A DNA stretch of 64,000 nt from Mycolicibacterium sp. TY81. GTDB lineage: Bacteria; Actinomycetota; Actinomycetes; Mycobacteriales; Mycobacteriaceae. The notes below the pieces were generated by a model. It did no database searches, was not told the DNA's origin, and was given only the letters and a program-made list of their open reading frames with translations. The DNA is taken from assembly GCF_018326285.1 (NCBI RefSeq), contig NZ_AP023362.1, forward strand, positions 3,162,001 through 3,226,000. Reading direction: 5' to 3'. Below, piece by piece: positions 1 through 7,819 of this stretch. A program made the translations under genes and the position numbers. Each line of letters starts with the position of its first letter. The stretch's first letter is position 1.

Positions 1-120
1 GGTTCGACCATCGGCGGCTACATCGGGGCGAAGATCGGACGCCGCCTGCCCCCCAACGCCTTACGCGCCTGCATCGTCGTGGTCAGTGTCATCGCGTTCA
101 CCGTCATGATGCTGCGGTAG
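1..120 (+). CDS. C-terminal fragment of a TauE/SafE-like (TSUP) membrane permease
   Basis: The first 39 codons read in frame from base 1 to a TAG at 118-120. The fragment starts with a Gly-rich turn (GSTIGGYIGAKIGRRL) and ends in a hydrophobic helix. That is how sulfite/sulfonate exporter TauE/SafE family proteins usually end. The rest of the gene lies left of the window, so the family assignment rests on this short tail only. Confidence 0.6.
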   Translation, partial: GSTIGGYIGAKIGRRLPPNALRACIVVVSVIAFTVMMLR

Positions 121-221
121 CCGGCGCGCCATCGGCCGAATTCGTCACCGCTAACACGCAATAACCGACTTTTGGTATGTCACGATTCGAACGCGCCGGG
201 CCCAGCTAACGAGCGGATGGG

Positions 222-1142
222 GTGCCGGTGTGTCAGCATGAACCCGTGAGGCCAAGCAAAAGCAGAAGCCGCATCAGAAGCCTGACTACGGCCGCAATCC
301 TGGTGGTACCGCCAGGATTGATCTCCGCGGCCCTACCGCAGACAGCACACGCGGCCGAATGCCCCGACGCCCAGGTCATATTCGCCCGCGGCACCGACGA
401 AGCGCCCGGACCCGGCGGGGTCGGGACGGCGTTCATCGATTCGCTGCGCACCGCCATCATCCCGAAAACCCTTGACGTGTACGCGGTCGACTATCCCGCG
501 ACCACCGACTTCCCCACTGCCGTCGACGGAATCCGTGACGCGCGTAGGCAAATCGTGACGACCGCGGCGGCCTGCCCCCGGACCAAGATGGTGCTCGGCG
601 GGTTCTCACAGGGCGCCGCCGTTGCGGGCTTCGTCACCGCGGGCACCATTCCCGACGGCATCTCCGCCGCCGAAGTGCCGACTCCCATGCCACCCGACGT
701 CGCGGATCACGTTGCCGCCGTAGCCTTGTTCGGCAAGCCCTCGCCACGGTTCATGCGCGCCATCGGCTCTCCCGCTGTCACGGTCGGCCCGGTCTACCAA
801 CCCAAAACCACCGATCTCTGTGCCCCCAACGACCTGGTGTGCGACGCGCACGGATCGAGCTTCGACGCCCACAACAGTTACGTGGACAGCGGATTGGTCA
901 ACCAGGGCGTGAACTTCGCCGTGAGGCAACTGCAGGCGGGGTGGGCGGCCGACGCACTGGCCGGACCCGCGCCGTGGTCATCGACGACGATCCAGGCCGC
1001 CGATCAGGCCGGGCGCGGTCGGCCCGCGCCCGCCGGGACTCCGCCGTCCACCGCGGCGCCGGCCCATATGCCGGCGAGCGCACCGTGGCTCCCGGGACCG
1101 GAGCAGGCCGCGACGGCACCGGACGCAGCGCCGGCCCCGTAG
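222..1142 (+). CDS. Secreted cutinase-family esterase with proline-rich tail
   Basis: Serine esterase of the cutinase/Culp family, expected to hydrolyse ester lipids outside the cell. A basic stretch and hydrophobic helix (residues 15-45) ending in AHA form a signal peptide. The catalytic triad is visible: Ser129 in GFSQG, Asp204 between two cysteines (CAPNDLVC), and His217 in DAHNSY. The cysteines fit the conserved cutinase disulfides. After about residue 240 comes an Ala/Pro-rich low-complexity tail of about 65 residues. The GTG at 222 gives 306 aa; a second in-frame GTG at 246 would still keep the signal peptide, and neither has a strong ribosome site. It stands alone between a permease and a convergent membrane-protein gene. 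Confidence 0.88.
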   Translation: MPVCQHEPVRPSKSRSRIRSLTTAAILVVPPGLISAALPQTAHAAECPDAQVIFARGTDEAPGPGGVGTAFIDSLRTAIIPKTLDVYAVDYPATTDFPTAVDGIRDARRQIVTTAAACPRTKMVLGGFSQGAAVAGFVTAGTIPDGISAAEVPTPMPPDVADHVAAVALFGKPSPRFMRAIGSPAVTVGPVYQPKTTDLCAPNDLVCDAHGSSFDAHNSYVDSGLVNQGVNFAVRQLQAGWAADALAGPAPWSSTTIQAADQAGRGRPAPAGTPPSTAAPAHMPASAPWLPGPEQAATAPDAAPAP

Positions 1143-1145
1143 CCG

Positions 1146-1895
1146 CTACCGGAACTGCACGCCGCGGCGCCGCACCCACCAATCGGCAAACAGTGTCCCG
1201 GCGATCCACACGCCGACCGCGATACCAAGGTGCACAGCACTTTTGGTGTCGCGGCCGAGGACGGGACCGAAAACATGGGCGACCGCGTTCGGTAGCTTCC
1301 GCCACAATTCCCGGTGCTCGACGCCGCCGACCGGGTCGGCGACGAAATACAGAACGTACGGCAGCACCAGCGACGACAGCCAGAATGCGATCCGGCGCCG
1401 GTCGTGACGCTGGCCCCACCGCTGCACCAACCGCACTTCAGCAACCGGCAGCAATACCGACACCGCGTTGCCGACGCCCAGCCAGGACACGATCGGCACC
1501 GCAACATTCGGGATCGTCACACCGAGCCGGGCCGGAGTCTCCAACCAGACGGTGAGCACCGCGGCAACCACGAGCGTCGGAAGTCCGACGAGAATCAGCA
1601 GCGCCAGGTTCTTCTGCAGCAATATCCGCCATGGAGACACCGATTCGGCCAGCCGCTGCCGGACCCGATCATGGTCGGCGCCAAGCACATTGGTTGTCGT
1701 GGTGTCGGCCAGCACGAACGACGAGAAGTACGTGCCGACCAGGATCACCCAATCGTGGTGATGCCGTCCCCCGGAGGTCAGCGGCTCCACGGCAAGCCAC
1801 AGCAGGGCGAGAACGACGTTGGCCGCCACGCCCAGCAGCCAGGTGCGCGGCGGCGTGAAGGCCCAACGCACTTCCGACCACACTGCGGGCAACAT
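1146..1895 (-). CDS. Polytopic membrane protein of unknown function
   Basis: A 249-residue protein with about six hydrophobic segments, for example around residues 18-37, 48-65, 92-114, 127-150, 166-187 and 222-242. Charged loops lie between them, including one with two histidines (GGRHHHDW). The overall shape resembles ABC-2 type permease subunits, but I see no signature and no ATPase partner, so no function is assigned. The ATG at 1895 has GGAGATGG just upstream. The gene is divergent from the PucR regulator at 2012 across 116 bases and ends 3 bases from the cutinase stop. Confidence 0.6.
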   Translation of the reverse strand: MLPAVWSEVRWAFTPPRTWLLGVAANVVLALLWLAVEPLTSGGRHHHDWVILVGTYFSSFVLADTTTTNVLGADHDRVRQRLAESVSPWRILLQKNLALLILVGLPTLVVAAVLTVWLETPARLGVTIPNVAVPIVSWLGVGNAVSVLLPVAEVRLVQRWGQRHDRRRIAFWLSSLVLPYVLYFVADPVGGVEHRELWRKLPNAVAHVFGPVLGRDTKSAVHLGIAVGVWIAGTLFADWWVRRRGVQFR

Positions 1896-2011
1896 CGTCC
1901 ATCTCCACCGTCAACGCCCCGTCCGCCGCGGAGCGCGTGCGACGATACCGGCAACAAACGTTGCGGTTCCTGTGAGCGCAGTGCCGCCGACACAGATCCG
2001 AATGGGAGCGT

Positions 2012-3244
2012 ATGGCGGAACCGCACGGCACCGATCCCAGTGCCCACATTCAGCTGATCGTCGACCTGCTGGCCCGATCGCTGAATCGCGCGGTCCTGCT
2101 GGACGACACGGCGATGACGCCCATGACCTTCAGCCGCCAGCTGGGGACCGTCGACGACGTGCGGATGCACAGCCTCCTCGAGCGCACCACGAAACCCGAA
2201 GTCATAGCAGAGCTTCAGGCCCTCGGAATCGATGACGCCGACCCAGGCGTCGCGATTCCGCCGCTGCCCCAGTACGCCATGGTGGCGCGGTACTGCGTGC
2301 CGGTTCGATCGGCCGCGAATCATTTCGGCTACCTGTGGGTGATCGACCCGGAGCAGTCACTGAGCGCGGCCGAGCGTGCCCTGGCGAACCAGGCCGGCGC
2401 GGATCTGGTGGCGGTCCTGGATCGGCGCCAGACCGCCGAGCGGGCCGTCGAGTCCGCGCGTCAGGCCGTGCTCACCCGCCTGTTGGCGGCCGGTGCGGGC
2501 GAGCCGCTGAACGCGGTGCTCCTCGAGCTCAGCGCCCAGGGCATGGCACAGCCGGACAGCCTGCTCACCGTCTTCGCGTTCGTCCCGTCCGGGGACGCCG
2601 CGGAGACCGAGCAGCGTCTCACCGCACTACGCCTGCGGCTGTCCACCGTCGAGCGAACGCACAACTGGTTCATCCTGCCCGGCAATCCCGTGAGCATCTT
2701 CGCCTTCTGCCCCGCGCACGTGCGGGTCCCGCCGCAGCGACTCGCCGAGACCGTGACCTCGTCGATCCGGGCCACCTTCGATGACGCGCCGGTCATCGGC
2801 TGGTCCGGTAGCCGGCTGCCCCTGGCCCAGGCCGCCCAGTCATTTCGGGATGCCCGTCTGGCCTGCACCCTGGCCGCCGCGGGCGCCGGCCCGGGCGAGG
2901 CGGCGCTCGACTGGACCGCGGCCGGGTCGTGGCGGGCGGTCGCGCTGCTCGCCGACAGCCTCGCCGATGCTCCAGACGAACTCGACGCGCTGATCCATCC
3001 GGGCGTCGCGGCGCTCTTGGCCGAGGGGCGCGACGACCTCATCCAGACACTCGAGGCCTATCTGTCCTCCGGTGGCGATGCCCGGCGCGCGGCCGACACC
3101 ATGCACCTGCATCGCTCGACGCTGTACTACCGCTTGGAGAAGATCACCCAGGCACTCGGTGACGACGTCACCGACCTCACCGACGGCGAAGCCCGCTTCG
3201 ATCTCATGCTCAGCATCCGGCTGGCCCGACTGCGCCGCCGCTGA
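2012..3244 (+). CDS. PucR-family transcriptional regulator
   Basis: A 410-residue regulator. The last ~60 residues carry the PucR-type helix-turn-helix (RRAADTMHLHRSTLYYRLEK). The N-terminal ~130 residues look like a GAF-type sensory region, with a GGDEF-like/CdaR spacer in between. PucR/CdaR proteins usually activate a nearby catabolic or transport gene in response to a small ligand. The next gene downstream is an amino-acid permease on the same strand, the likely target. The ATG at 2012 has GGGAGCG six bases upstream. A hairpin follows the stop. Confidence 0.85.
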   Translation: MAEPHGTDPSAHIQLIVDLLARSLNRAVLLDDTAMTPMTFSRQLGTVDDVRMHSLLERTTKPEVIAELQALGIDDADPGVAIPPLPQYAMVARYCVPVRSAANHFGYLWVIDPEQSLSAAERALANQAGADLVAVLDRRQTAERAVESARQAVLTRLLAAGAGEPLNAVLLELSAQGMAQPDSLLTVFAFVPSGDAAETEQRLTALRLRLSTVERTHNWFILPGNPVSIFAFCPAHVRVPPQRLAETVTSSIRATFDDAPVIGWSGSRLPLAQAAQSFRDARLACTLAAAGAGPGEAALDWTAAGSWRAVALLADSLADAPDELDALIHPGVAALLAEGRDDLIQTLEAYLSSGGDARRAADTMHLHRSTLYYRLEKITQALGDDVTDLTDGEARFDLMLSIRLARLRRR

Positions 3245-3257
3245 TACCAGGCGCCGG

Positions 3258-3289
3258 CGGCCTTCCGACTGCTGTCGGAGAAACGGCCG
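3258..3289 (+). terminator. Possible terminator hairpin after the PucR gene
   Basis: Two nested arms follow the stop codon: CGGCC (3258-3262) pairs with GGCCG (3285-3289), and TCCGAC (3264-3269) pairs with GTCGGA (3274-3279) around a TGCT loop. No T-tract follows, as is usual in mycobacteria. This would separate the regulator from the permease transcript. Confidence 0.4.
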
Positions 3290-3446
3290 GATGTTCCGAC
3301 AAGATGGCGCCTCCTTTGGCCCCCGCATGCCGTGCTGACCGGCTTAGTATTCGCACACACCAAATAGTGGTGCAGCTCACATCTGTCGCTGGGCGTGGGC
3401 TGAAAACGCCCTGACAACGCCGTCGGGGCAGCGCGAAGGAGACGAC

Positions 3447-5273
3447 GTGAGCGGGACACCGACCCTCAACAAGGCACTGAGCCAACGCCAACTGTCCATG
3501 ATCGCGATCGGGGGCGTGATCGGTGCCGGGCTGTTCGTCGGCTCCGGCGTCGTCATCAAAGACACCGGTCCCGGCACGTTCATCACGTATGCGCTCGCCG
3601 GCGTGCTGATCATCATGATCATGCGGATGCTCGCCGAGATGGCGGTGGCCAATCCGTCGACCGGCTCGTTCGCCGATTACGCCCGCAACGCCTTGGGCAA
3701 CTGGGCCGGCTTCTCGATCGGCTGGCTGTACTGGTACTTCTGGGTGATCGTCGTCGGATTCGAGGCGATCGCCGGCGCGAAGATCATTCGGTACTGGCTG
3801 CCCTCGGCACCGATATGGCTCACCGCCCTACTGCTGTTGATCGCGATGACGGCGACGAATCTGTTCTCGGTGTCATCGTTCGGCGAGTTCGAGTTCTGGT
3901 TCGCCAGCATCAAGGTCGCGGCCATCATCGTGTTCATCGGACTGGGCTCCTGTTTCGTGCTCGGTCTGTGGCCGCACAAATCCATGGATTTCTCCAACCT
4001 GACCGCGCACGGCGGGTTCTTCCCGCTGGGCTCGTCCGCGGTCACCGTCGGTGTCGTCACCGTGATCTTCTCGATGGTGGGCGCCGAGATCGCGACCATC
4101 GCCGCCGCCGAGTCCACCGACCCCGAGCGCGCTGTCGCCAAGGCCGCCAACTCGGTCATCATGCGCATCGCCGTCTTCTTCGTCGGCTCGGCGTTCCTGC
4201 TGGTGACCATCCTGCCGTGGAACGGCAAGCAGCTCGCCGCGTCGCCGTTCGTCTCGGCCTTCACCGCGATGGGTATCCCCTACGCCGACCACATCATGAA
4301 CGCGGTTGTCCTGACCGCAGTCCTGAGCTGCCTGAACTCGGGTATGTACACCGCCTCGCGCATGCTGTTCGTGCTGGCCGCCCGCCGAGAGGCGCCCGCC
4401 CAGCTCGTCTCCGTCACCCGTCGCGGCGTTCCGGCGGCCGCCATTCTCACATCGTCGGTCATCGGGTTCCTGGGTGTCATCGCCTCGGCCTTCTCGCCCG
4501 ATTTCATCTTCAAGTTCCTGCTGGATTCCAGCGGCGCGGTCATCCTCTTCGTCTACCTCTTGATCGCCATCTCCCAGATCGTGCTGCGGTACCGCAACGG
4601 CGGCGACAAGCTCAAGGTCAAAATGTGGCTGTTCCCCGTGTTGTCGATCATCACGGCGCTGGCGATGACCGCCATCCTGGTTCAGATGTACGTCCAGGGC
4701 GGAGACAACCGAAGGGCCCTGACGCTGAGCCTGCTGTCCTGGGCCGTGGTGATCGGGCTGTTCTTCGCCAACCGCTGGTTCAACTCCCGCCGGCCGGTCC
4801 CGGAGCCCGTCATCGCGACCGAGCGGCCGCACCGAGTGCTGGTGCTGGCCAACGAAACCGTCGGCTCCGAGGAGCTGCTCGACGAACTGCGCGCCATCGG
4901 CGCCGACAACGCCACGACCTATCACGTCGTGGTGCCGGTCAGCCCGATCGAGACCGGCGCCGCCGCCTCGCACAGCCCCCTCGATGTCTGGGAGGCCACC
5001 AAAGTCCTTGCCCAGCAACGTCTCGACCAGACGCTGGCGGCGCTGCACTCGGCGAACCTGGAGGCCGACGGCAAGCTGGGCGACTACCGCCCGCTGCGCG
5101 CGCTGGCCGCCGGCGTCGACGAATTCCACCCGGATCAGATCGTCATCGCGACAGAGCCACCGGAACAGTCGATCTGGCACCGCTTCGATGTGGTCGACCG
5201 CGCCCGGTCCGACTACAACATCCCGGTGACCAACGTGATCGCGATGACTCCCGCCGAGGAGCCTGTCGCGTGA
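3447..5273 (+). CDS. APC-superfamily amino-acid permease (GabP/AAT type) with Usp-like C-terminal domain
   Basis: A 608-residue inner-membrane transporter. Residues 1 to about 450 form a twelve-helix AAT-family permease. The first helix carries the substrate-binding glycine motif (GGVIGAGLFVGSG), and the family stretch RMLAEMAVANPSTGSFADYA follows. GABA, aspartate or a similar amino acid is the expected substrate class. From about residue 460 a soluble tail of about 150 residues follows (RVLVLANETVGSEELLDELR and later DQIVIATEP), folded like a universal stress protein. The GTG start follows GCGAAGGAGA, a strong ribosome site. The stop overlaps the next gene's GTG by four bases, so the permease and stress protein are translationally coupled. 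The PucR gene upstream is the likely regulator. Confidence 0.85.
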   Translation: MSGTPTLNKALSQRQLSMIAIGGVIGAGLFVGSGVVIKDTGPGTFITYALAGVLIIMIMRMLAEMAVANPSTGSFADYARNALGNWAGFSIGWLYWYFWVIVVGFEAIAGAKIIRYWLPSAPIWLTALLLLIAMTATNLFSVSSFGEFEFWFASIKVAAIIVFIGLGSCFVLGLWPHKSMDFSNLTAHGGFFPLGSSAVTVGVVTVIFSMVGAEIATIAAAESTDPERAVAKAANSVIMRIAVFFVGSAFLLVTILPWNGKQLAASPFVSAFTAMGIPYADHIMNAVVLTAVLSCLNSGMYTASRMLFVLAARREAPAQLVSVTRRGVPAAAILTSSVIGFLGVIASAFSPDFIFKFLLDSSGAVILFVYLLIAISQIVLRYRNGGDKLKVKMWLFPVLSIITALAMTAILVQMYVQGGDNRRALTLSLLSWAVVIGLFFANRWFNSRRPVPEPVIATERPHRVLVLANETVGSEELLDELRAIGADNATTYHVVVPVSPIETGAAASHSPLDVWEATKVLAQQRLDQTLAALHSANLEADGKLGDYRPLRALAAGVDEFHPDQIVIATEPPEQSIWHRFDVVDRARSDYNIPVTNVIAMTPAEEPVA

Positions 5274-6151
5274 CGATCATCGCCGGGTTCAGCGCGTCCC
5301 GGCAGGGCAGCGCCCCGATCAACCTCGCTGTGCAGATCGCGAGGACCACGGGCGAGAAGGTCATCGCGGCAGCGGTTCTCGAGCGCTCGTGGCCGCCGCG
5401 CAACGACCCCGTCGAGGAGGAATACCTGCGCCACGTGAAGGCGCAGACGGCCCAGTCCCTGCAGGCCGTCGTCAACGACCTCCCCGGGCGACCGGACGTA
5501 CCCACGCTGGTTCACGAATCCGGGTCCATCCCAACCGGTTTGCTCGAGCTCGCGCAGGAGTTCGAGGCCCGCGCCGTGGTGCTCGGATCGTCGTCGTCCG
5601 GCCTGCTGGGACGCGTGGCTCTCGGCAGCGTGACGGAGCGGCTGGTGCACACCGCGCAGGTGCCGGTGGCGATCGCGCCGCGCGGATACGCCTTCAGTCA
5701 CGAACCGATCCGCCGCCTCACCGCGGCCTACGGCGGCGAGGCCGACACCAACGGATTGATCCGGGCGGCCGCGGAGCTGTCGAAGGACTGGAATGCCCAG
5801 CTGCGGGTCGTGGCGTACACCGTGCGGCCCGCCTGGGCATTCGGCGGGCCCTCGCTCGAGGCGGGTGCCGAGGACATGGTGGTCGCGCAGTGGTCGAAAC
5901 GCACCGCCGACGATGTCACCAAGCAGCTCAACAGAATTCGCGAGGATCTGGCCGTGTCCGATGTGGACATGGTCGTCAGCAGCGGGCGAGATTGGCAGCA
6001 GGCCGTGGAGAACACGGGCTGGGCATCAGGTGATGTGCTGTTGCTCGGGTCGGGCGCGGCCGGGCAGTCCGCCCGGGTGTTCCTCGGATCGGCAGCGGCG
6101 AAAATCCTGCGTCATTCACCGGTCCCGGTGATGATCATGCCGCGCGCATGA
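5270..6151 (+). CDS. Tandem-domain universal stress protein (UspA family)
   Basis: A 293-residue cytoplasmic protein with two Usp domains. Each ends in the ATP-binding Gly-rich loop: GSSSSGLLGRVALGSVTERL (about residues 106-125) and GSGAAGQSARVFLGSAAAKI (about 262-281), each followed by a PVPVxI strand. Two tandem domains are the common mycobacterial form. The GTG start lies inside the stop of the permease gene (GTGA), so the two products are made together and may touch through the permease's own Usp-like tail. The adenine-binding first strand (IIAGFSASRQGS) departs from the usual Val-Asp start. The gene ends before a strong hairpin. Confidence 0.88.
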   Translation: MTIIAGFSASRQGSAPINLAVQIARTTGEKVIAAAVLERSWPPRNDPVEEEYLRHVKAQTAQSLQAVVNDLPGRPDVPTLVHESGSIPTGLLELAQEFEARAVVLGSSSSGLLGRVALGSVTERLVHTAQVPVAIAPRGYAFSHEPIRRLTAAYGGEADTNGLIRAAAELSKDWNAQLRVVAYTVRPAWAFGGPSLEAGAEDMVVAQWSKRTADDVTKQLNRIREDLAVSDVDMVVSSGRDWQQAVENTGWASGDVLLLGSGAAGQSARVFLGSAAAKILRHSPVPVMIMPRA

Positions 6152-6162
6152 GTTCGTCGACC

Positions 6163-6215
6163 GAAAGGCCAACTGTCGCTTGCCGTTGTGAACAGCTTGC
6201 GACAGTTGGCCTTTC
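6163..6215. terminator. Bidirectional terminator with a perfect 17-bp stem
   Basis: GAAAGGCCAACTGTCGC (6163-6179) is exactly complementary to 6199-6215, with a 19-nt loop. It lies between the convergent ends of the stress-protein gene (stop at 6151) and the small exported-protein gene (ends at 6225), so it can serve both strands. It is the longest perfect inverted repeat I noticed in the window. Confidence 0.85.
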
Positions 6216-6224
6216 AGCTTCTAT

Positions 6225-6455
6225 CTAGCTCTTGCCGTAGGGCGCGGCCTTGACGACGGGGCTGGCCGACGGGGTCAGCGGCGCGGTGGGAGGCGCCTCC
6301 TTGGTGGTCGTCGAGCCATTGGCGCCCACCGGGTTCTCCCGCGCCGGTTCGGCAACCGCGACGGTGGCGGCCCCCATGGTCACGAGAGCGCCGGCGCCGA
6401 TTGCGGCCGCCAGGCGACGGATGGTGACGGCGTTGGTCAGACGTGAACGAGACAT
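6225..6455 (-). CDS. Small exported protein of unknown function (76 aa)
   Basis: The ATG at 6455 is preceded by TGAGGAAATTG, a good ribosome site, which selects this short reading over a longer in-frame extension. The protein has an Arg-rich start and a hydrophobic helix (RRLAAAIGAGALVTMGAATV), with a likely signal-peptidase site after AVA. A mature chain of about 40 residues rich in Pro, Thr and Ala follows. No cysteine is present, so it is not a lipoprotein. The function is unknown; such short secreted proteins are common in mycobacteria. It is divergent from topoisomerase IB. Confidence 0.65.
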   Translation of the reverse strand: MSRSRLTNAVTIRRLAAAIGAGALVTMGAATVAVAEPARENPVGANGSTTTKEAPPTAPLTPSASPVVKAAPYGKS

Positions 6456-6639
6456 CAATTTCCTCAGTGTGTTGTTGCCTGTGCAGGATTGGTGCCCGCA
6501 GCCCCGAGCCGCTCGCACCTCCGACCCTCGTGTCCCGCAATCTCCAAAGCAGATCGGGAGCGGCAAAGCCAACCACAAGCAATCGGTGCAGCGAAATCTG
6601 CCGTGTCGCGATGAGCACGTCAACAGCCAGCGGAAATGT

Positions 6640-6654
6640 TGAGCAGACTGCTCA
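6640..6654. promoter_or_regulatory. Perfect 15-bp palindrome, possible operator
   Basis: TGAGCAG-A-CTGCTCA reads the same on both strands. It lies 18 bases before a second palindrome with the same centre-base style, in the promoter region upstream of topoisomerase IB. A dimeric regulator site is likely; the protein is unknown. Confidence 0.5.
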
Positions 6655-6663
6655 GGGTGTGAT

Positions 6664-6682
6664 GTAGGACACTGTGACCTAC
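6664..6682. promoter_or_regulatory. 19-bp near-perfect palindrome, possible operator
   Basis: GTAGGACACTGTGACCTAC is symmetric around 6673 with eight of nine pairs matching. It is centred 26 bases from the palindrome at 6640-6654 and about 120 bases upstream of the topoisomerase IB start. Confidence 0.5.
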
Positions 6683-6793
6683 GCATCATTTTGCCCGGTA
6701 CCGCCGGGGTTGACGCCCGCGTCGACGAGGTGTCGCCGCAGGCGATCCGGGGTAAGGACGGACGGTGCGACACAGACACCGGGCAGGTGAGCC

Positions 6794-7819
6794 ATGAGGC
6801 TGCGACATAGCGACATCGCATCGCCCGGGATCACGCGCAGGCGGCGCGGCAACGGCTTCTCCCACTACGACGCCGACGGCACTCCCGTCACCGACGAAGC
6901 GACGCTGCAACGGATTCGCGAACTGGTGATACCACCGGCGTGGCGGAAAGTCTGGATCAGCCCCCACCGCAACGGACATATCCAGGCGGTGGGCACCGAC
7001 GCCGCGGGACGCCGCCAGTACCTCTATCACGCCGTGTGGCAGCAGGAACGCACCGAGGAGAAGTTCGACCGCGTGCTCCAGCTCTCCACGGCGCTGCCCG
7101 AGTGGCGAAACCGGATCGCAGCCGACCTCAGCGGCCGCGGATTGCACCGCGAGCGCGTGCTCGCGGTGGCCCTGCATCTGATCGACCTCGGGTATTTCCG
7201 CGCCGGCGGCGAGGAGTACGCCCAGGAGAACGATTCGCGCGGACTGGCCACGCTGCGTTGCGAACACGTCGAGGTGCGCAGCGGCACAGTGATATTCGAC
7301 TACCCGGCGAAGAGCGGCGTACAGCGCCATCTGGAACTGGCAGACCAACAAGTGGTCCGAGCGGTCCGAGCGCTACGCCGCGGACGAGACCCAACCGATC
7401 GACTCTTCTACTGCCGCACCGGTTCAGGGTGCGTAGAGCTCCATGCCGACGACCTCAATGCCCGATTCAAAGAGCTTGTCGGCGAGGAGTACAGCGTCAA
7501 GGACCTGAGAACATGGCACGGCACCGTGTTGGCCGCCGCGGGCTTCGCCTCCGTCGCGCCGGCGGATACGAAGGCAGCCATCCGCCGCGCCCGGACTTCG
7601 GTCTTCCGCGAGGTCGCCGACGAACTCGGCAACACCCCTGCGGTGGCGCGGAGTTCGTATGTCGACCCCAGGGTGGTGACGGCGTACGAACAAGGTCTGA
7701 CGATTTCCGCGGCCGTCAGGCGTGCCGAGAAGCAGCGGAATGACGCTGCGGCTCAGGAGATCCTGGAAAGAGCCACCCGGAAACTCATCCGCCGCATGGC
7801 GCGAGCATCAGGGACGTGA
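6794..7819 (+). CDS. DNA topoisomerase IB (poxvirus-like type)
   Basis: A 341-residue type IB topoisomerase. It relaxes supercoils through a 3'-phosphotyrosyl link. Catalytic residues can be placed: Arg136 (FRAGGEEY), Lys173 (PAKSG), Arg239 (KDLRTWHGT) and the nucleophile Tyr289 in SSYVDPRV. Asn280 stands where vaccinia virus has a catalytic His (LGNTPAVARSSY), as I recall for many bacterial members. The N-terminal domain carries the family motif IPPAWRKVWISPHRNGHIQA. The last 12 bases overlap the end of the convergent ROK gene. Confidence 0.93.
   Translation: MRLRHSDIASPGITRRRRGNGFSHYDADGTPVTDEATLQRIRELVIPPAWRKVWISPHRNGHIQAVGTDAAGRRQYLYHAVWQQERTEEKFDRVLQLSTALPEWRNRIAADLSGRGLHRERVLAVALHLIDLGYFRAGGEEYAQENDSRGLATLRCEHVEVRSGTVIFDYPAKSGVQRHLELADQQVVRAVRALRRGRDPTDRLFYCRTGSGCVELHADDLNARFKELVGEEYSVKDLRTWHGTVLAAAGFASVAPADTKAAIRRARTSVFREVADELGNTPAVARSSYVDPRVVTAYEQGLTISAAVRRAEKQRNDAAAQEILERATRKLIRRMARASGT

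Larger units (their letters stand above)
6456..6793. other. 338-base divergent intergenic region
   Basis: This lies between the small exported protein (minus) and topoisomerase IB (plus). I see no convincing reading frame. It contains two palindromes, annotated separately at 6640-6654 and 6664-6682, and should hold both promoters. Confidence 0.6.

Noticed and set aside
3873..5180. Long open frame (435 codons) antisense to the amino-acid permease
   Set aside because: The product is Arg/Asp/Gln-rich with no family features, and the opposite strand encodes a clear permease. This is a GC-rich shadow frame.
3815..5269. Upstream extension of the universal stress protein frame through the permease gene
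   Set aside because: The extension is Arg/His-rich shadow sequence. The real start is the GTG at 5270 overlapping the permease stop.
6640..6682. SOS box or CRP site upstream of topoisomerase IB
   Set aside because: Neither palindrome fits TCGAAC-N4-GTTCGA or TGTGA-N6-TCACA; only half matches to TGTGA occur.
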